Of a DNA stretch of 53,537 nt, positions 45,201-53,312 are shown piece by piece. Positions within the stretch are counted from its first letter, which is position 1. Each line of letters opens with the position of its first letter. The notes below the pieces were generated by a model, which had not been told where the DNA came from, ran no database searches, and saw only the letters and a program-made list of their open reading frames with translations. The stretch is from Paenibacillus radicis (ex Xue et al. 2023) (GTDB lineage: Bacteria > Bacillota > Bacilli > Paenibacillales > NBRC-103111). The position numbers were made by a program, and so were the translations under genes. The stretch spans positions 1 to 53,537 of the forward strand of contig NZ_JANQBD010000043.1 in the NCBI RefSeq assembly GCF_024722015.1. Reading direction: 5' to 3'.

Positions 45201-45262
45201 GCATCGAAAGCGAGATCGGCATCGGCACGAAAGTGACACTGAGGGTTCCGTTTGGAAGCTGA
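42197..45262 (+). CDS. Hybrid sensor kinase with 7TM-DISM sensor, HisKA core, receiver and a second LytS-type kinase core
   Basis: A 1021-residue membrane protein. N-terminal signal/anchor helix; extracellular jelly-roll DISMED2-like domain (about 45-190); seven-helix 7TMR-DISM region (about 205-402); HisKA with His434 (TAHEFKTPL); HATPase (about 540-645, NLLDNAVKYT, DTGIGI); receiver with Asp739 (VILDLMLPG); then a His_kinase/LytS-type phosphoacceptor with His830 (QSQIKPHFLFNVLNT) and a second HATPase (PLVENAIRHG, EDNGVGL). Two different kinase cores in one chain flank a receiver. It overlaps the response-regulator gene by four bases. The 7TMR-DISM class often senses carbohydrate-like or small ligands; the ligand is unknown. 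Confidence 0.92.
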   Translation: MKRKIAAFLITFAMLVCTYGTIPMVLKLDDNGAPKAEYGVLDISNWRFAEDGIIKLDGQWEFYPNQLLSAQNFAEGSVSSLQMIAVPGSWSDRMDTFGSATYRLRIYNDAEQRMYGLKTLSIPMANHVFVNGQSIGSSGNPSDDRSYDGRNKPFAGFFTLQPGTNEVIVQVSNYDFPASSGIIHSIYLGYADQIGKLQSKAIAYDWIRLTAFIMVGLYFIGLYIQRRKDTSVLMFGFICLFIGTFTAYRGERVVYELIDFMPGWLFLRIQYMSVIAAGMSLSLYVYTAYRLFCSKRVIRFMLGLGCIMLIGYALFFSYFQHIALQPVTTFYGVFPIFYALYVFVLAALHKVEGSLYLAAAAVSLNLYAFVQNLNIYFFVPLFTFPPVEPFMFLLMLTLLMSLRFSNAFKQNEELSFQLIQADKLKDEFLTKTAHEFKTPLHGMMNIAQSVLEDHRYPLTVEQKENIGIITTVAKRLSMLVYDILDFSKLKQGEMTVNPVPIHARSAIEVILKIFVFMTGGKPVQLINSVPQNLPFVFADPSRFRQIISNLLDNAVKYTEYGTIEVGAAEKDGMIVIFVKDTGIGIDEQDLSVIFEPFKSLKVDSNQSFGLGLPIVKQLLELQHGEIHVTSVKGEGTVFTMSLPSAGGSTEGENPENRGGEIESSELRNPVEHGYSFVTPYVSESKGTFTILVVDDQFSNLKVLIDPLERLNYTVIAVKSGEEALQQMEGGHSIDLVILDLMLPGLSGFDVVREIRRKYSLLELPVLMVTASIQPEDKIVAFESGANDYLPKPFNVAELKARVKSLLIMKESVGKTVDLEVAFLQSQIKPHFLFNVLNTIMALSYTDVMKSRKLITDLADYLRGSFSFSNIQKGVPFSNELALIQSYVEIEKARFKDRIQIEYEISEAVQSVMLPPLLIQPLVENAIRHGIGSRLKGGVVRIKGYEAEGHYWFEVEDNGVGLEQERLRQVLMPDPGTQLTSRSSVGLQNISKRLKFMYGTDLSIESEIGIGTKVTLRVPFGS

Positions 45263-45272
45263 CATCCATATA

Positions 45273-45333
45273 AAAAAACCGTCTCCTGATAAATGGTTGA
45301 TAGTACCTCCATTTTGTCAAGAAACGGTTTTTT
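45273..45333. terminator. Bidirectional terminator between the kinase gene and the unknown minus-strand gene
   Basis: AAAAAACCGT (45273-45282) pairs with ACGGTTTTTT (45324-45333). An inner stem AAATGG/CCATTT gives a compound hairpin with A- and T-runs on opposite ends. Confidence 0.7.
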
Positions 45334-45390
45334 CTGTTTTACAAAGTTGGAAAGTGGCCCCTAGCCGTATTTGTATTCGTGGACACCGCC

Positions 45391-46194
45391 TCAGGCTTTT
45401 TCCTTTTGCAGCTTCGATGGATTGTTGATCTTGTAAGGCACTGGATGCTTGGTGAGCTTCTTGGCTACTATTTTGCCTTCAAAGGTGATTGTATCCCCAA
45501 TTTCCAGCTCCAATTTTTTAAGCGTGGCACTGTGGCTGGACCAAGCTGAGCCGATTTGAGTTTCCGGATCAATAATGGAAACCGCCTCGTAGATGATTAC
45601 TTCATCCTCATTATCGGAGAAGTTGTTGGGCACCGTTGTAAACTCCGTTACAGTAGCGATCATTTTCACCTTTTCTTCGGGAAGCTGAAGCTTGGGCGCC
45701 TTTTCTTTTTTGGCTTTCCCCTTCGGGGGCTCCTCGGCTTTCGGCTCTTCGATTTCAGGTTTTTCTTCTGCCTTAGCTTCTTCGATCTTGGCTTCTTCTG
45801 CAGGTGGAGCAGCCTCCTGCGGCGGTTCAAGCTCCAAGCTTTCAGGCTGTAGCGCTTCTTCCTCTGTCGGCTCAAGCTCCAAGCTCTCAGGCTCTAGTGC
45901 TTCTTCAGCTGCCGCAGCCAGCTTCTGACCATAATTCGCTGCCTGCATCTCCTTAAGGTACGAAGGATGGATGCAATGCCGCTGCTCGTTATCAAATTCG
46001 ATCACTGCGGTTATTTTATCGACAAAGCCGATAATGGTGCAGGGCAGACTCGTACCATTTCTTTTGTAAAAAAATGCTTTAGTTTTGTTTGCTTTCTCTG
46101 AAAGTAAGCCCCATTCTTTGCATTGTTCAAGCTGTGCCGCCTCGTTTTCAAAGGCGTTATACGTATTGGGCTCAATGATGAACGCATGTACCAT
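45391..46194 (-). CDS. Unknown protein with acidic repeat linker and OB-like C-terminal domain
   Basis: About 267 residues; family not recognised. The N-terminal domain (about 1-85, VHAFIIEPNTYNAFENEAAQLEQ) is compact. The middle (about 90-180) is very acidic and Ala/Pro/Lys-rich, with two tandem copies of EEAL(E/Q)PESLELEP followed by EEAK/EEPK repeats. The C-terminal domain (about 180-267, VKMIATVTEFTTVP...GDTITFEGKIVAKKL) has an OB-fold-like strand pattern. No signal peptide, so cytoplasmic. The ATG at 46194 follows GGCGGAG; the frame is open to 46230. It is monocistronic. A nucleic-acid-binding adaptor is one possibility, but function is open. Confidence 0.75.
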   Translation of the reverse strand: MVHAFIIEPNTYNAFENEAAQLEQCKEWGLLSEKANKTKAFFYKRNGTSLPCTIIGFVDKITAVIEFDNEQRHCIHPSYLKEMQAANYGQKLAAAAEEALEPESLELEPTEEEALQPESLELEPPQEAAPPAEEAKIEEAKAEEKPEIEEPKAEEPPKGKAKKEKAPKLQLPEEKVKMIATVTEFTTVPNNFSDNEDEVIIYEAVSIIDPETQIGSAWSSHSATLKKLELEIGDTITFEGKIVAKKLTKHPVPYKINNPSKLQKEKA

Positions 46195-46370
46195 AGCTTC
46201 TCCGCCTTTCTGCTGCTTATACAGAAACATTTTATCACTTTAGCGGAGTACTTTCATTGTTTTGGGTCGAATGAACTTAACTTCCTATTAAATTGACCGA
46301 TTCCCGTCCGACGATATTGTATCGATTTCCAGAACAGCTACCGCAACGTGAAACCCAATACCCTTCTAAC

Positions 46371-46381
46371 TTGTATTACAT
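46371..46381. promoter_or_regulatory. FadR/GntR-type operator, distal
   Basis: TTGTATTACAT fits the FadR-subfamily pattern TNGTNNNACNA except at the last base. It lies 115 bp upstream of the proximal site, about 11 helical turns. Confidence 0.5.
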
Positions 46382-46485
46382 ATTTTCAATCGATCATTCC
46401 GCATTATTATAAAAGTTAAAAATTTCGTTGTTTAATCCTATTTCAGTTGCTATTCGTTGACTTGAATTTTCCAATATGCAATAAT

Positions 46486-46496
46486 TTGTATTACAA
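46486..46496. promoter_or_regulatory. FadR/GntR-type operator, proximal
   Basis: TTGTATTACAA is a perfect palindrome matching TNGTNNNACNA, 39 bp before the regulator start codon. Probably the autoregulatory site. The 340-nt gap 46195-46534 otherwise shows no gene. Confidence 0.65.
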
Positions 46497-46534
46497 CATT
46501 TGAATTGGTATGGTGACTGATTGGAGATAGAATT

Positions 46535-47230
46535 ATGACTGAAAAAGAAAAAATTTCGCAACTGATTTCCCGTGAGCTGTTACATAGGATCGAAACCGGA
46601 GAGTTCCTACCAGGATCCAAATTGCCAACGGAAATGGAATTGGGAGCACAGTTTGGCGTGAGCAGAGTCCCGATTCGTGAAGCGCTCAGCGTCTTGAGGG
46701 CGGCGGGTGTCATCAGCTCGCGTCAAGGGGGAGGAAGCTATGTTGAGGAGAGAATAGGCGGATCGGCATTATTGCATCACATTCGAATTGAAAATGATGA
46801 TGCCGGGGTCATCAAACATTTATTCGAGATGAGAAAAATTTTAGAGCCTGAAGCTGCGTATTTAGCTGCACTTAGACGTACTCCGGAACAATTGGAACAA
46901 ATGCATCAGGCACTGAATTGGCTCGAAATCGAATCTAGCGACGTAGATAAAATAGGGACAGAGGCCGACATTGAATTCCATCGCACGATTATTTTGGCGA
47001 CACAGAATCCAATTATGATCCAAATGATGGAAAGCTTATCTGCCCTATATGAAAGAGCGTTAGAGATTACTCTCCGGCCCAATCTGGGCTTAAAAGAAAA
47101 GCGAAAAGCCGTCTATAAGGAACATCAGGATATTGTACTGGCCATCGAAATGGAAGAGCCGGAGCTGGCAAAAATCCAGTGTGCCATTCACTTGAAAAAC
47201 GCGGAGAAAAAATTAAGCTTATTTTTCTAA
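46535..47230 (+). CDS. GntR-family transcriptional regulator, FadR/FCD subfamily
   Basis: A 231-residue regulator. The winged helix at 1-72 has GEFLPGSKLPTEMELGAQFGVSRVPIREALSVLRAAGVI and SSRQGGGSYV, and the all-helical FCD ligand domain covers about 85-220 (LFEMRKILEPEAAYLAALR, ADIEFHRTIILATQNP with the metal-binding Asp/His pattern). RBS GGAGATAG. It lies 40 nt upstream of glcD-glcF and likely controls them in response to glycolate, lactate or a related 2-hydroxy acid. The effector is inferred from LldR/GlcC-type relatives. Confidence 0.9.
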   Translation: MTEKEKISQLISRELLHRIETGEFLPGSKLPTEMELGAQFGVSRVPIREALSVLRAAGVISSRQGGGSYVEERIGGSALLHHIRIENDDAGVIKHLFEMRKILEPEAAYLAALRRTPEQLEQMHQALNWLEIESSDVDKIGTEADIEFHRTIILATQNPIMIQMMESLSALYERALEITLRPNLGLKEKRKAVYKEHQDIVLAIEMEEPELAKIQCAIHLKNAEKKLSLFF

Positions 47231-47270
47231 ACTTGCCTACTTAGTTGAACAAGGGGAGGGAGAGAATAAA

Positions 47271-48683
47271 TTGAAAAAGGTAACGGATTCCCATGTGAAA
47301 GAGATCAGAAGCATAGTAAAAACCGGCAGAGTGCTGACGAATGAAAGCGATCGTTTCAGCTATTCGTTTGATGCTTCTTTTGGTACCTATTTGCCGGATG
47401 TAGTTATTCAGACTAAAAGTGTAGAGGAACTGGTCGCACTTGTGAAATTAGCCAATCGAGAGAAAATTCCGGTATATCCCCGTGGACAAGCGACCAGCTT
47501 AAGTGGGGGTCCGCTTCCGGTTCATGGAGGAATGGTATTTGATTTGTCCGTTATGAACGATGTGCTTGAAGTTTACGAGGAAGACCTGGTTGCTGTAGCA
47601 TCCCCGGGTGTATTAACCTCCAATATTCATAAAGCGGCCGAACAGAAGGGGCTATTATACCCTCCGGATCCAAGCAGCTCCCACGTATCCACGATAGGAG
47701 GAAATTTGGCGGAAAATTCGGGTGGCCCACGCGGACTAAAGTACGGCGTGACCAAGGATTATGTCATTGGACTGGAAGTGATTACTCCAGAGGGGGAATT
47801 GATTCGGACAGGCGGCAGGACCGTAAAAAACGTTACCGGTTATGATTTGACCAAGCTGATCGTAGGCTCTGAGGGTACCCTGGGCATTATTACCAAAGCG
47901 ATCTTGCGCCTGATTCCAAAGCCGCCGGCATCGGAAACGGTGATGGCTATTTTTGATAGCCTCGTTGATGCAGGGAAAGCGATATCAAAAATTCTCACCT
48001 CCGGAATTTTGCCCTCCAAAATGGAATTGATGGATCAAGCCTCCATCGTGGCTGTAGAAAACTATGAACCTTCAGGACTTCCCCGTGACGCGGAAGCGCT
48101 GATTCTCATCGAGCTTGATGGTCATCCCTTGGCAGTTAAAGACGAAGCCGAACAGGTATCGAAGGTATGTAAAGAGGCGGGAGCAAGAGAAGTTCGTATT
48201 CCCCAAACCCAAGCGGAAAAAGAAGAGGTATGGAAGGCACGGAAGCTGGTTTCTCCCGCAATTGTCAGGATTAAACCGACCAAAATCTCGGAGGATGCAA
48301 CCGTTCCTCGAAGCCAAATTCCAGAAATGTGTCGTCGCCTTCAGGAAATCAAGATAAAGTACAATATCCATCTTGTCGTATTTGGCCATGCCGGGGACGG
48401 GAATCTCCATCCGAATATTTTGGCGGACAAATCCGATAAAGAAGAGATGAGACGTGTGGAGCAAGCCGTTGCCGAGATTTTCGAAACTGCCATTCAACTG
48501 GGGGGAACCTTGTCCGGAGAGCATGGCATAGGAACCATGAAGGCGCCATTTATGGAAATGGAGCTGGGGGCGGCCGGATTAGATATGATGAAACGAATCA
48601 AGCTGGCTTGGGATCCCAATCATATTATGAATCCTGGGAAAATCTTCCCTGAGCCGGGGCAAAAGTTGGTGTTAAGTGAATGA
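47271..48683 (+). CDS. glcD: FAD-dependent 2-hydroxy-acid oxidase subunit (glycolate oxidase GlcD-type)
   Basis: A 470-residue VAO-type flavoprotein. The FAD-binding PCMH region has PRGQATSLSGGPLPVHGGMVFDLS, HVSTIGGNLAENSGGPRGLKYG and GSEGTLGIITKA. The C-terminal domain has the metal/active-site GHAGDGNLHPNI and GEHGIGTMKAPF. It oxidises glycolate, D-lactate or a related hydroxy acid. The start is TTG at 47271, with GGGGAGGGAG upstream; no ATG in frame nearby is better. It overlaps glcF by ATGA. A separate GlcE subunit gene is absent, as in the Bacillus ysfC-ysfD pair. Confidence 0.9.
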   Translation: MKKVTDSHVKEIRSIVKTGRVLTNESDRFSYSFDASFGTYLPDVVIQTKSVEELVALVKLANREKIPVYPRGQATSLSGGPLPVHGGMVFDLSVMNDVLEVYEEDLVAVASPGVLTSNIHKAAEQKGLLYPPDPSSSHVSTIGGNLAENSGGPRGLKYGVTKDYVIGLEVITPEGELIRTGGRTVKNVTGYDLTKLIVGSEGTLGIITKAILRLIPKPPASETVMAIFDSLVDAGKAISKILTSGILPSKMELMDQASIVAVENYEPSGLPRDAEALILIELDGHPLAVKDEAEQVSKVCKEAGAREVRIPQTQAEKEEVWKARKLVSPAIVRIKPTKISEDATVPRSQIPEMCRRLQEIKIKYNIHLVVFGHAGDGNLHPNILADKSDKEEMRRVEQAVAEIFETAIQLGGTLSGEHGIGTMKAPFMEMELGAAGLDMMKRIKLAWDPNHIMNPGKIFPEPGQKLVLSE

Positions 48684-49981
48684 ACGAAAATTTAGAGGCG
48701 CTGCGCAAAGAACTGAAATACGATAAGACCGATCCATGTGTTCAATGCGGATACTGTTTGCCGGCTTGCCCGACATATGCAACGATGGGAAAGGAAACGC
48801 ATTCTCCGCGCGGACGAATCAATTTGGTGAAAATGGTTGGCGAGGGTAAAATTACGGATCTTTCTGTGTTGGAGGAACCGATGGATCTATGTCTGGGATG
48901 CCGCGCTTGCGAAACGGTCTGCCCTACAGGAGTAGAATACGGATCGATCCTGGAAGCAGCTCGGGCAGCCATCACACGAAGGAAAAAGTATTCCATTCCG
49001 GTACGAGCTTTGCGCAATACGTTATTCAAAAAGGTTTTCCCTAGCCGAAAAGCAATGAATCTCATAGGAAATGCTATGTGGATGTATGAAAAAAGCGGTG
49101 TTCAAAAGCTGGCAAGAAAAAGCGGACTCATGAAAAAATTACCTTCTCACTTAGGTGAATTTGAAGCAGTCACACCGCCGACGGTATCCCCGCTGGAGCG
49201 TTCAAGCCTCCCGCGTTTTACCCCGGCTAAGGGAACTAAAAAGTATACGATCGCCTTCTTTGTCGGTTGTGTGATGGACGCCATGTTTAGAAAAATTAAT
49301 CAACTTTCCGTCAAGCTGCTCTCTGAAGCAGGATGTGACGTCATAGTTATCGAGAATCAAACATGCTGTGGGGCACTGCATGCCCACGCGGGAAAATTAG
49401 ATGAAACTAAAATGCTGGCCAGAAGAAATATTGCTGCTTTCGAGAAGATTGAAGTGGATTTCATAGTTAATAATGCTGGCGGCTGTGGGGCGATGCTGGT
49501 TGAATATGATCATCTATTATGTGACGAACCGCAATGGGTGGAACGGGCGAAGAGGTTTACGGACAAATCGAAAGATATCTCTCAAGTTCTTGTTTTATGC
49601 GGCGGGCTTCCCTTTGCAAGCCACGCACCACAGCGCGTTACGTATCAGCGTTCATGCCATATGACCAATGTTCAGAGAGTGACCAAAGAACCCGTCCAGT
49701 TAATCCGAAGCATCCCAAATGTTGAGTTTATTGAGATGAAAGAGGCGGAGATGTGCTGCGGTTCAGCGGGAATTTATAACATCGTCAATTTCGATGCTTC
49801 TATGGAGATCTTGGATCGAAAGATGGAGCATGTGAACGACACGAGGGCAGCCACGATCATTACAACTAACCCTGGATGCTTATTGCAAATGAAGTTAGGT
49901 ATTGAGAGGGAAAATAAGTCCGGCACCCTGCGCGCGCTCCATCTTGTAGAATTTCTTGCGGAAGCGGCAGAGATCGTATGA
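48680..49981 (+). CDS. glcF: Iron-sulfur subunit of glycolate oxidase (GlcF-type)
   Basis: A 433-residue protein. Two 4Fe-4S motifs are near the N-terminus (CVQCGYCLPACP and CLGCRACETVCP), followed by two cysteine-rich CCG domains (NQTCCGALHAHAG and EMCCGSAGIYN). It takes electrons from GlcD and passes them to the quinone pool at the inner face of the membrane. Translationally coupled to glcD. The related LutA/GlpC proteins have the same CCG domains, but the pairing with a GlcD-type flavoprotein supports GlcF. Confidence 0.9.
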   Translation: MNENLEALRKELKYDKTDPCVQCGYCLPACPTYATMGKETHSPRGRINLVKMVGEGKITDLSVLEEPMDLCLGCRACETVCPTGVEYGSILEAARAAITRRKKYSIPVRALRNTLFKKVFPSRKAMNLIGNAMWMYEKSGVQKLARKSGLMKKLPSHLGEFEAVTPPTVSPLERSSLPRFTPAKGTKKYTIAFFVGCVMDAMFRKINQLSVKLLSEAGCDVIVIENQTCCGALHAHAGKLDETKMLARRNIAAFEKIEVDFIVNNAGGCGAMLVEYDHLLCDEPQWVERAKRFTDKSKDISQVLVLCGGLPFASHAPQRVTYQRSCHMTNVQRVTKEPVQLIRSIPNVEFIEMKEAEMCCGSAGIYNIVNFDASMEILDRKMEHVNDTRAATIITTNPGCLLQMKLGIERENKSGTLRALHLVEFLAEAAEIV

Positions 49982-50228
49982 AATTGCGATTCACATAGAA
50001 GAAGTACTGCCCATCCAGGGCCATTCCTGTTCTGCGTGGTCCATAGGCTGTTGCTTCCTGCTGCCACGTTGGTCTACGTACGATCAAACTCAGCGTATAT
50101 GCAATTGTGGCCATCCTAAAAGATATATTTGGAGTAAATGCCATACCTGTGGTATGTTTGTCCTTACGGATACTCGTTCCATACGGAGCAGTTCAAAAGC
50201 ATTTGGAGATAAAAGGAGATTGAATGGC

Positions 50229-50672
50229 TTGAATAGTAATGAAGTAAAAATCGATTTGCCTCCCAACTATGAGGAATTAAAAAAATCTGTCAATCGAACG
50301 TCGAATTGGAGAGAGCGTTTAGATGCTGTTGAAGAGCTGGGCGGTTGGAAAAACAAACAAATCATTGATTTGCTGACGACTAGATTGAAAAGCGATGCCG
50401 TGTATAAAGTTCAAGAGGCGGCTTTCCGTAAGCTCAGAGAATTGGGTGAGGAAGTTCAATTACCGTCCAAAAATAAAGGCGAATTATTTAAAGGTGTAAC
50501 TAAAATTTTGCTTAGAATTAAAAAGAGTTTGCCGGAAGGTCATACGTTTGAAGAGTTTAAAGAGAAGCTAAAAAAGATGAGACTCGATGTATACGATACG
50601 TACGAAGGTGAAAAGGGCGCTGACTTTGATCCATGGCTCGAAAGCACCTGGGCGTCATTGTTAGTAAGGTAG
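50229..50672 (+). CDS. Small HEAT-repeat-like protein
   Basis: About 147 residues, cytoplasmic. The N-terminal part carries one or two HEAT/PBS-lyase-like helical pairs (NWRERLDAVEELGGWKNKQIIDLLTTRLKSDAVYKVQEAAFRKLRELG). The C-terminal part is charged and helical (EEFKEKLKKMRLDVYDTYEGEKG). TTG at 50229 follows AAAAGGAG by 10 nt and is the best start. The frame stays open upstream to 49956 and includes an unusual CNCG...CHTCG zinc-ribbon-like stretch without a credible start codon. Function unknown; HEAT proteins are usually scaffolds. Confidence 0.65.
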   Translation: MNSNEVKIDLPPNYEELKKSVNRTSNWRERLDAVEELGGWKNKQIIDLLTTRLKSDAVYKVQEAAFRKLRELGEEVQLPSKNKGELFKGVTKILLRIKKSLPEGHTFEEFKEKLKKMRLDVYDTYEGEKGADFDPWLESTWASLLVR

Positions 50673-50693
50673 GCAGCATCATTATGAAAAGCA

Positions 50694-50740
50694 CCCGCGA
50701 AAGGCGAGAAATCGGCCTGGTTGGCGGGTTTCTTTTTTTT
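50694..50740 (+). terminator. Terminator after the HEAT-repeat gene
   Basis: ACCCGC ... GCGGGT stem with a long loop and TTTCTTTTTTTT. Confidence 0.7.
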
Positions 50741-50846
50741 GTGGATTTAGAGAAGATATATGGTAATTTATCTCAAAACAATTGTCCTCAAAAGCGAAAG
50801 CTTATGATACAATGGGAAGCACTATACCCGCCGTATGGAGGATGCT

Positions 50847-53105
50847 ATGCCCCCGCGATACTCTTTTTTCATTAAGTTGATGATGTTTACCACACTGGTT
50901 AGTACGATTCCGCTTCTGTCTCTTGGCATCTATTCCTTCTTCCAATCAACTTCTACAGTCCAAACCAAGGTTAACGAAGCAAACGTTTTCATCTTGCAGC
51001 AGTCGCAAAACAGGGTCGAGCAAATTCTTAAAGTAATTGACCAGGTGTCCGGTCGTTATGCCGAAACACCATTTGTTGTTAATTCAGTGGCGAAGCGTAT
51101 GAAAATTGAAGATTTTCAGGATATCGAATTGCTTGTTAGAGGTCTCCTGGGTGTGCAAACGTATGAACTGGGCGTTAAGTCCGTGGAGCTGCACAGTCTT
51201 CAGAACGAATGGTATATCAAAGACGGCGGCTTTTACTTTGGTACGGATAAAGGGAAGGAAGCCGGGACATTCAATTCCGTCTATAACTCCCGATGGATGC
51301 CGGATATGGATCAAACCTTCTCGGGCATTAAGCTGGTGAAGCCTATTCCGTCAACGGCTTCCGAGCAAAAGGGCTATTTATCCGTTCGTGTGTCCAATAC
51401 GGAGCTGGCCAAGCTGCTGACAGGAGGTTTTTCAACGCGGGAAACGATGATTATTGACGACAAGATGAATGTCATTATCCACAGCAACACGAGTCGAATC
51501 GGTCAAAGCGTCCTGTCTGAGCCGTGGTTGAAGGAATTGCAGAACACTCGCAATATGCAGGGCTATTTCAATAGCACTTTGCAGGGTAAGGACTACAGCG
51601 TGATCTATAATCAGTCGCGGTACAATAATTGGACCTATGTATCGGTAATTCCTTTAGAGGAAGCGAAGAAGGAATCTGCATCGATTGGGTGGGCGACTTT
51701 AACGGCATGTCTGCTGTTGCTGTTGTTTACTGCGCTGCTAGCTTATTGGGGCTCGAGGCGGATGTCCTTCCCCGTACGTAGCCTGATGGAATTTACGATG
51801 CGTCACAGTAAAGCGTCCGGCTCAGGAGCTGCAGTCAAGGATGAGCTGCAATGGATCGGTACACAGTTCGCTTCGCTGCATCAATCCAAAGAACAGCTGG
51901 AGGGTCAAATGAAGATTCAATCGGGTCAGCTCATTGATTACTTCATGCTTAAGCTGTTTCAAGGCGAGATGCATCGCGGTGAGCTGAATGAAAAAGCAAG
52001 TCAGTATCATATTCCTGCCTGGCACCGGTATGCTGTAATGGTTCTGCAAATCGATACACTGGAGCAAACGCGGTACAATTCCAATGAGCAGGATCTGCTC
52101 TTGTTTGCGATCAACAATATCGCTTCCGAGCTGATCCCGCAGCCCCAGCGGATTCATGCAATGCCTATCGGCAATTATCAGGTGACCTTGGTCGGCAGCG
52201 ATGTAGAGAATCACAGGGAGCTGTTGAGCGATTTGAGCGCTCTTGCTGAATCGGTACAGAAGGCAGCAGCTGAATTTCTGGAGCTTAAAGTCAGCATAGG
52301 AATTAGCCGGCCATATGAGCATATGTATGCAACGCATCAAGCGTTTCTAGAAGCCAAAGAAGCTCTGCAATACAGATTACGTCTTGGGGAAAAAGCTATT
52401 TTGCATTTGGATGACCTGAAGCCGCAGCAAGCGTCCCGGCATTACTATCCGCATCACCTGGTGTCAGAGCTAACACAGGCGATTGCCTTTCTGGACAGGG
52501 ACAAAGCGGGTGAGCTGCTCCAACAGTTTATTCAAGAAGTGCTTCGGGTAGAAACCGACCCTAACCTTTATCGTATGTCCTTCGCTATGCTGCTGACGGA
52601 TTTGGCTCGGGTTATTTATGACATGGGGGATACAGGAGAACTATTTTCCCAGGATCGCCGCAATGAGTATGAGCAGCTGTTCAGCCTAAAGACACCACAA
52701 GAAATCGAAGGCTGGTTCAATACTCAGATTATTCATCCTATGATCGAGCTGACACGCAAACGGCATGAATCATCCGGCAAAAGCATCTCCCGCTCAGTGA
52801 TGGATCTGATCCATGAGCATTATGATAGCGACCTGACCCTTGAGCAGTGTGCGCTGCGGATGAATTACAGCACCCATTATATTCGTCGGATGTTCCGTAA
52901 AGAAACCGGGCTTAATTTCAGCGACTATTTATCCGGATACCGTCACGACATGGCGAAGAGCTGGCTGAGCGCTACGGAAATGAAAATTACGGAAGTTGCT
53001 GAACGCTTGCAGTATACCAATGCGCAAAATTTCATCCGTCAGTTCCGCAAGCTGGAGGGGATGACTCCGGGTCAATACAGGGAGCAGAAGCAAAAAGAGC
53101 TTTAG
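50847..53105 (+). CDS. Membrane-bound AraC-family (YesN-type) transcriptional regulator, second large copy
   Basis: A 752-residue protein with the same architecture as the regulator at 9632-11929. TM1 is at about residues 8-30 and an extracellular dCache-like sensor at about 31-278. TM2 is at about 280-302. The cytoplasmic region includes a GGDEF-like remnant (VSIGISRPYEHMYATHQAFLEAKEAL). The C-terminal AraC double helix-turn-helix (about 650-752) ends in FRKLEGMTPGQYRE. The ATG at 50847 follows ATGGAGG; a possible -10 TACAAT is near 50807-50812. Such regulators usually sit directly before an oligosaccharide import operon. Here an intergenic repeat and the start of a group II intron follow, so any target operon is beyond the window. 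Confidence 0.9.
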   Translation: MPPRYSFFIKLMMFTTLVSTIPLLSLGIYSFFQSTSTVQTKVNEANVFILQQSQNRVEQILKVIDQVSGRYAETPFVVNSVAKRMKIEDFQDIELLVRGLLGVQTYELGVKSVELHSLQNEWYIKDGGFYFGTDKGKEAGTFNSVYNSRWMPDMDQTFSGIKLVKPIPSTASEQKGYLSVRVSNTELAKLLTGGFSTRETMIIDDKMNVIIHSNTSRIGQSVLSEPWLKELQNTRNMQGYFNSTLQGKDYSVIYNQSRYNNWTYVSVIPLEEAKKESASIGWATLTACLLLLLFTALLAYWGSRRMSFPVRSLMEFTMRHSKASGSGAAVKDELQWIGTQFASLHQSKEQLEGQMKIQSGQLIDYFMLKLFQGEMHRGELNEKASQYHIPAWHRYAVMVLQIDTLEQTRYNSNEQDLLLFAINNIASELIPQPQRIHAMPIGNYQVTLVGSDVENHRELLSDLSALAESVQKAAAEFLELKVSIGISRPYEHMYATHQAFLEAKEALQYRLRLGEKAILHLDDLKPQQASRHYYPHHLVSELTQAIAFLDRDKAGELLQQFIQEVLRVETDPNLYRMSFAMLLTDLARVIYDMGDTGELFSQDRRNEYEQLFSLKTPQEIEGWFNTQIIHPMIELTRKRHESSGKSISRSVMDLIHEHYDSDLTLEQCALRMNYSTHYIRRMFRKETGLNFSDYLSGYRHDMAKSWLSATEMKITEVAERLQYTNAQNFIRQFRKLEGMTPGQYREQKQKEL

Positions 53106-53242
53106 CAGCTGCTGTGTAACCGCTAAGAAAGCTTAACTTCCTCACTGAGCTAAAGCTTGGAGTAGAGTTATCGTTTCTAGAAGTTGGACAGATACTAGCT
53201 AAAGCTACTGTATTGAGAAATTACCAAGCTATGAAGTACCTT

Positions 53243-53312
53243 AGCGGAACTGAAAGTTCCGCTATTCAATCTGTCTCGGCAAATTGGAGACGATAACGGA
53301 AGTCGGAATTCC
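53243..53312. repeat. Intergenic palindromic repeat (right copy, 5' exon of the intron)
   Basis: A perfect inverted repeat AGCGGAAC (53243-53250) / GTTCCGCT (53256-53263) is followed about 32 nt later by ACGGAA...TTCCGT (about 53296-53314). Order and sequence match the first part of the 22.5-kb cluster. The intron begins inside or just after the second palindrome. Confidence 0.75.

Noticed and set aside
49866..50144. Minus-strand frame of 92 codons after glcF
   Set aside because: It overlaps the glcF coding end, has no ribosome site and no recognisable protein features.
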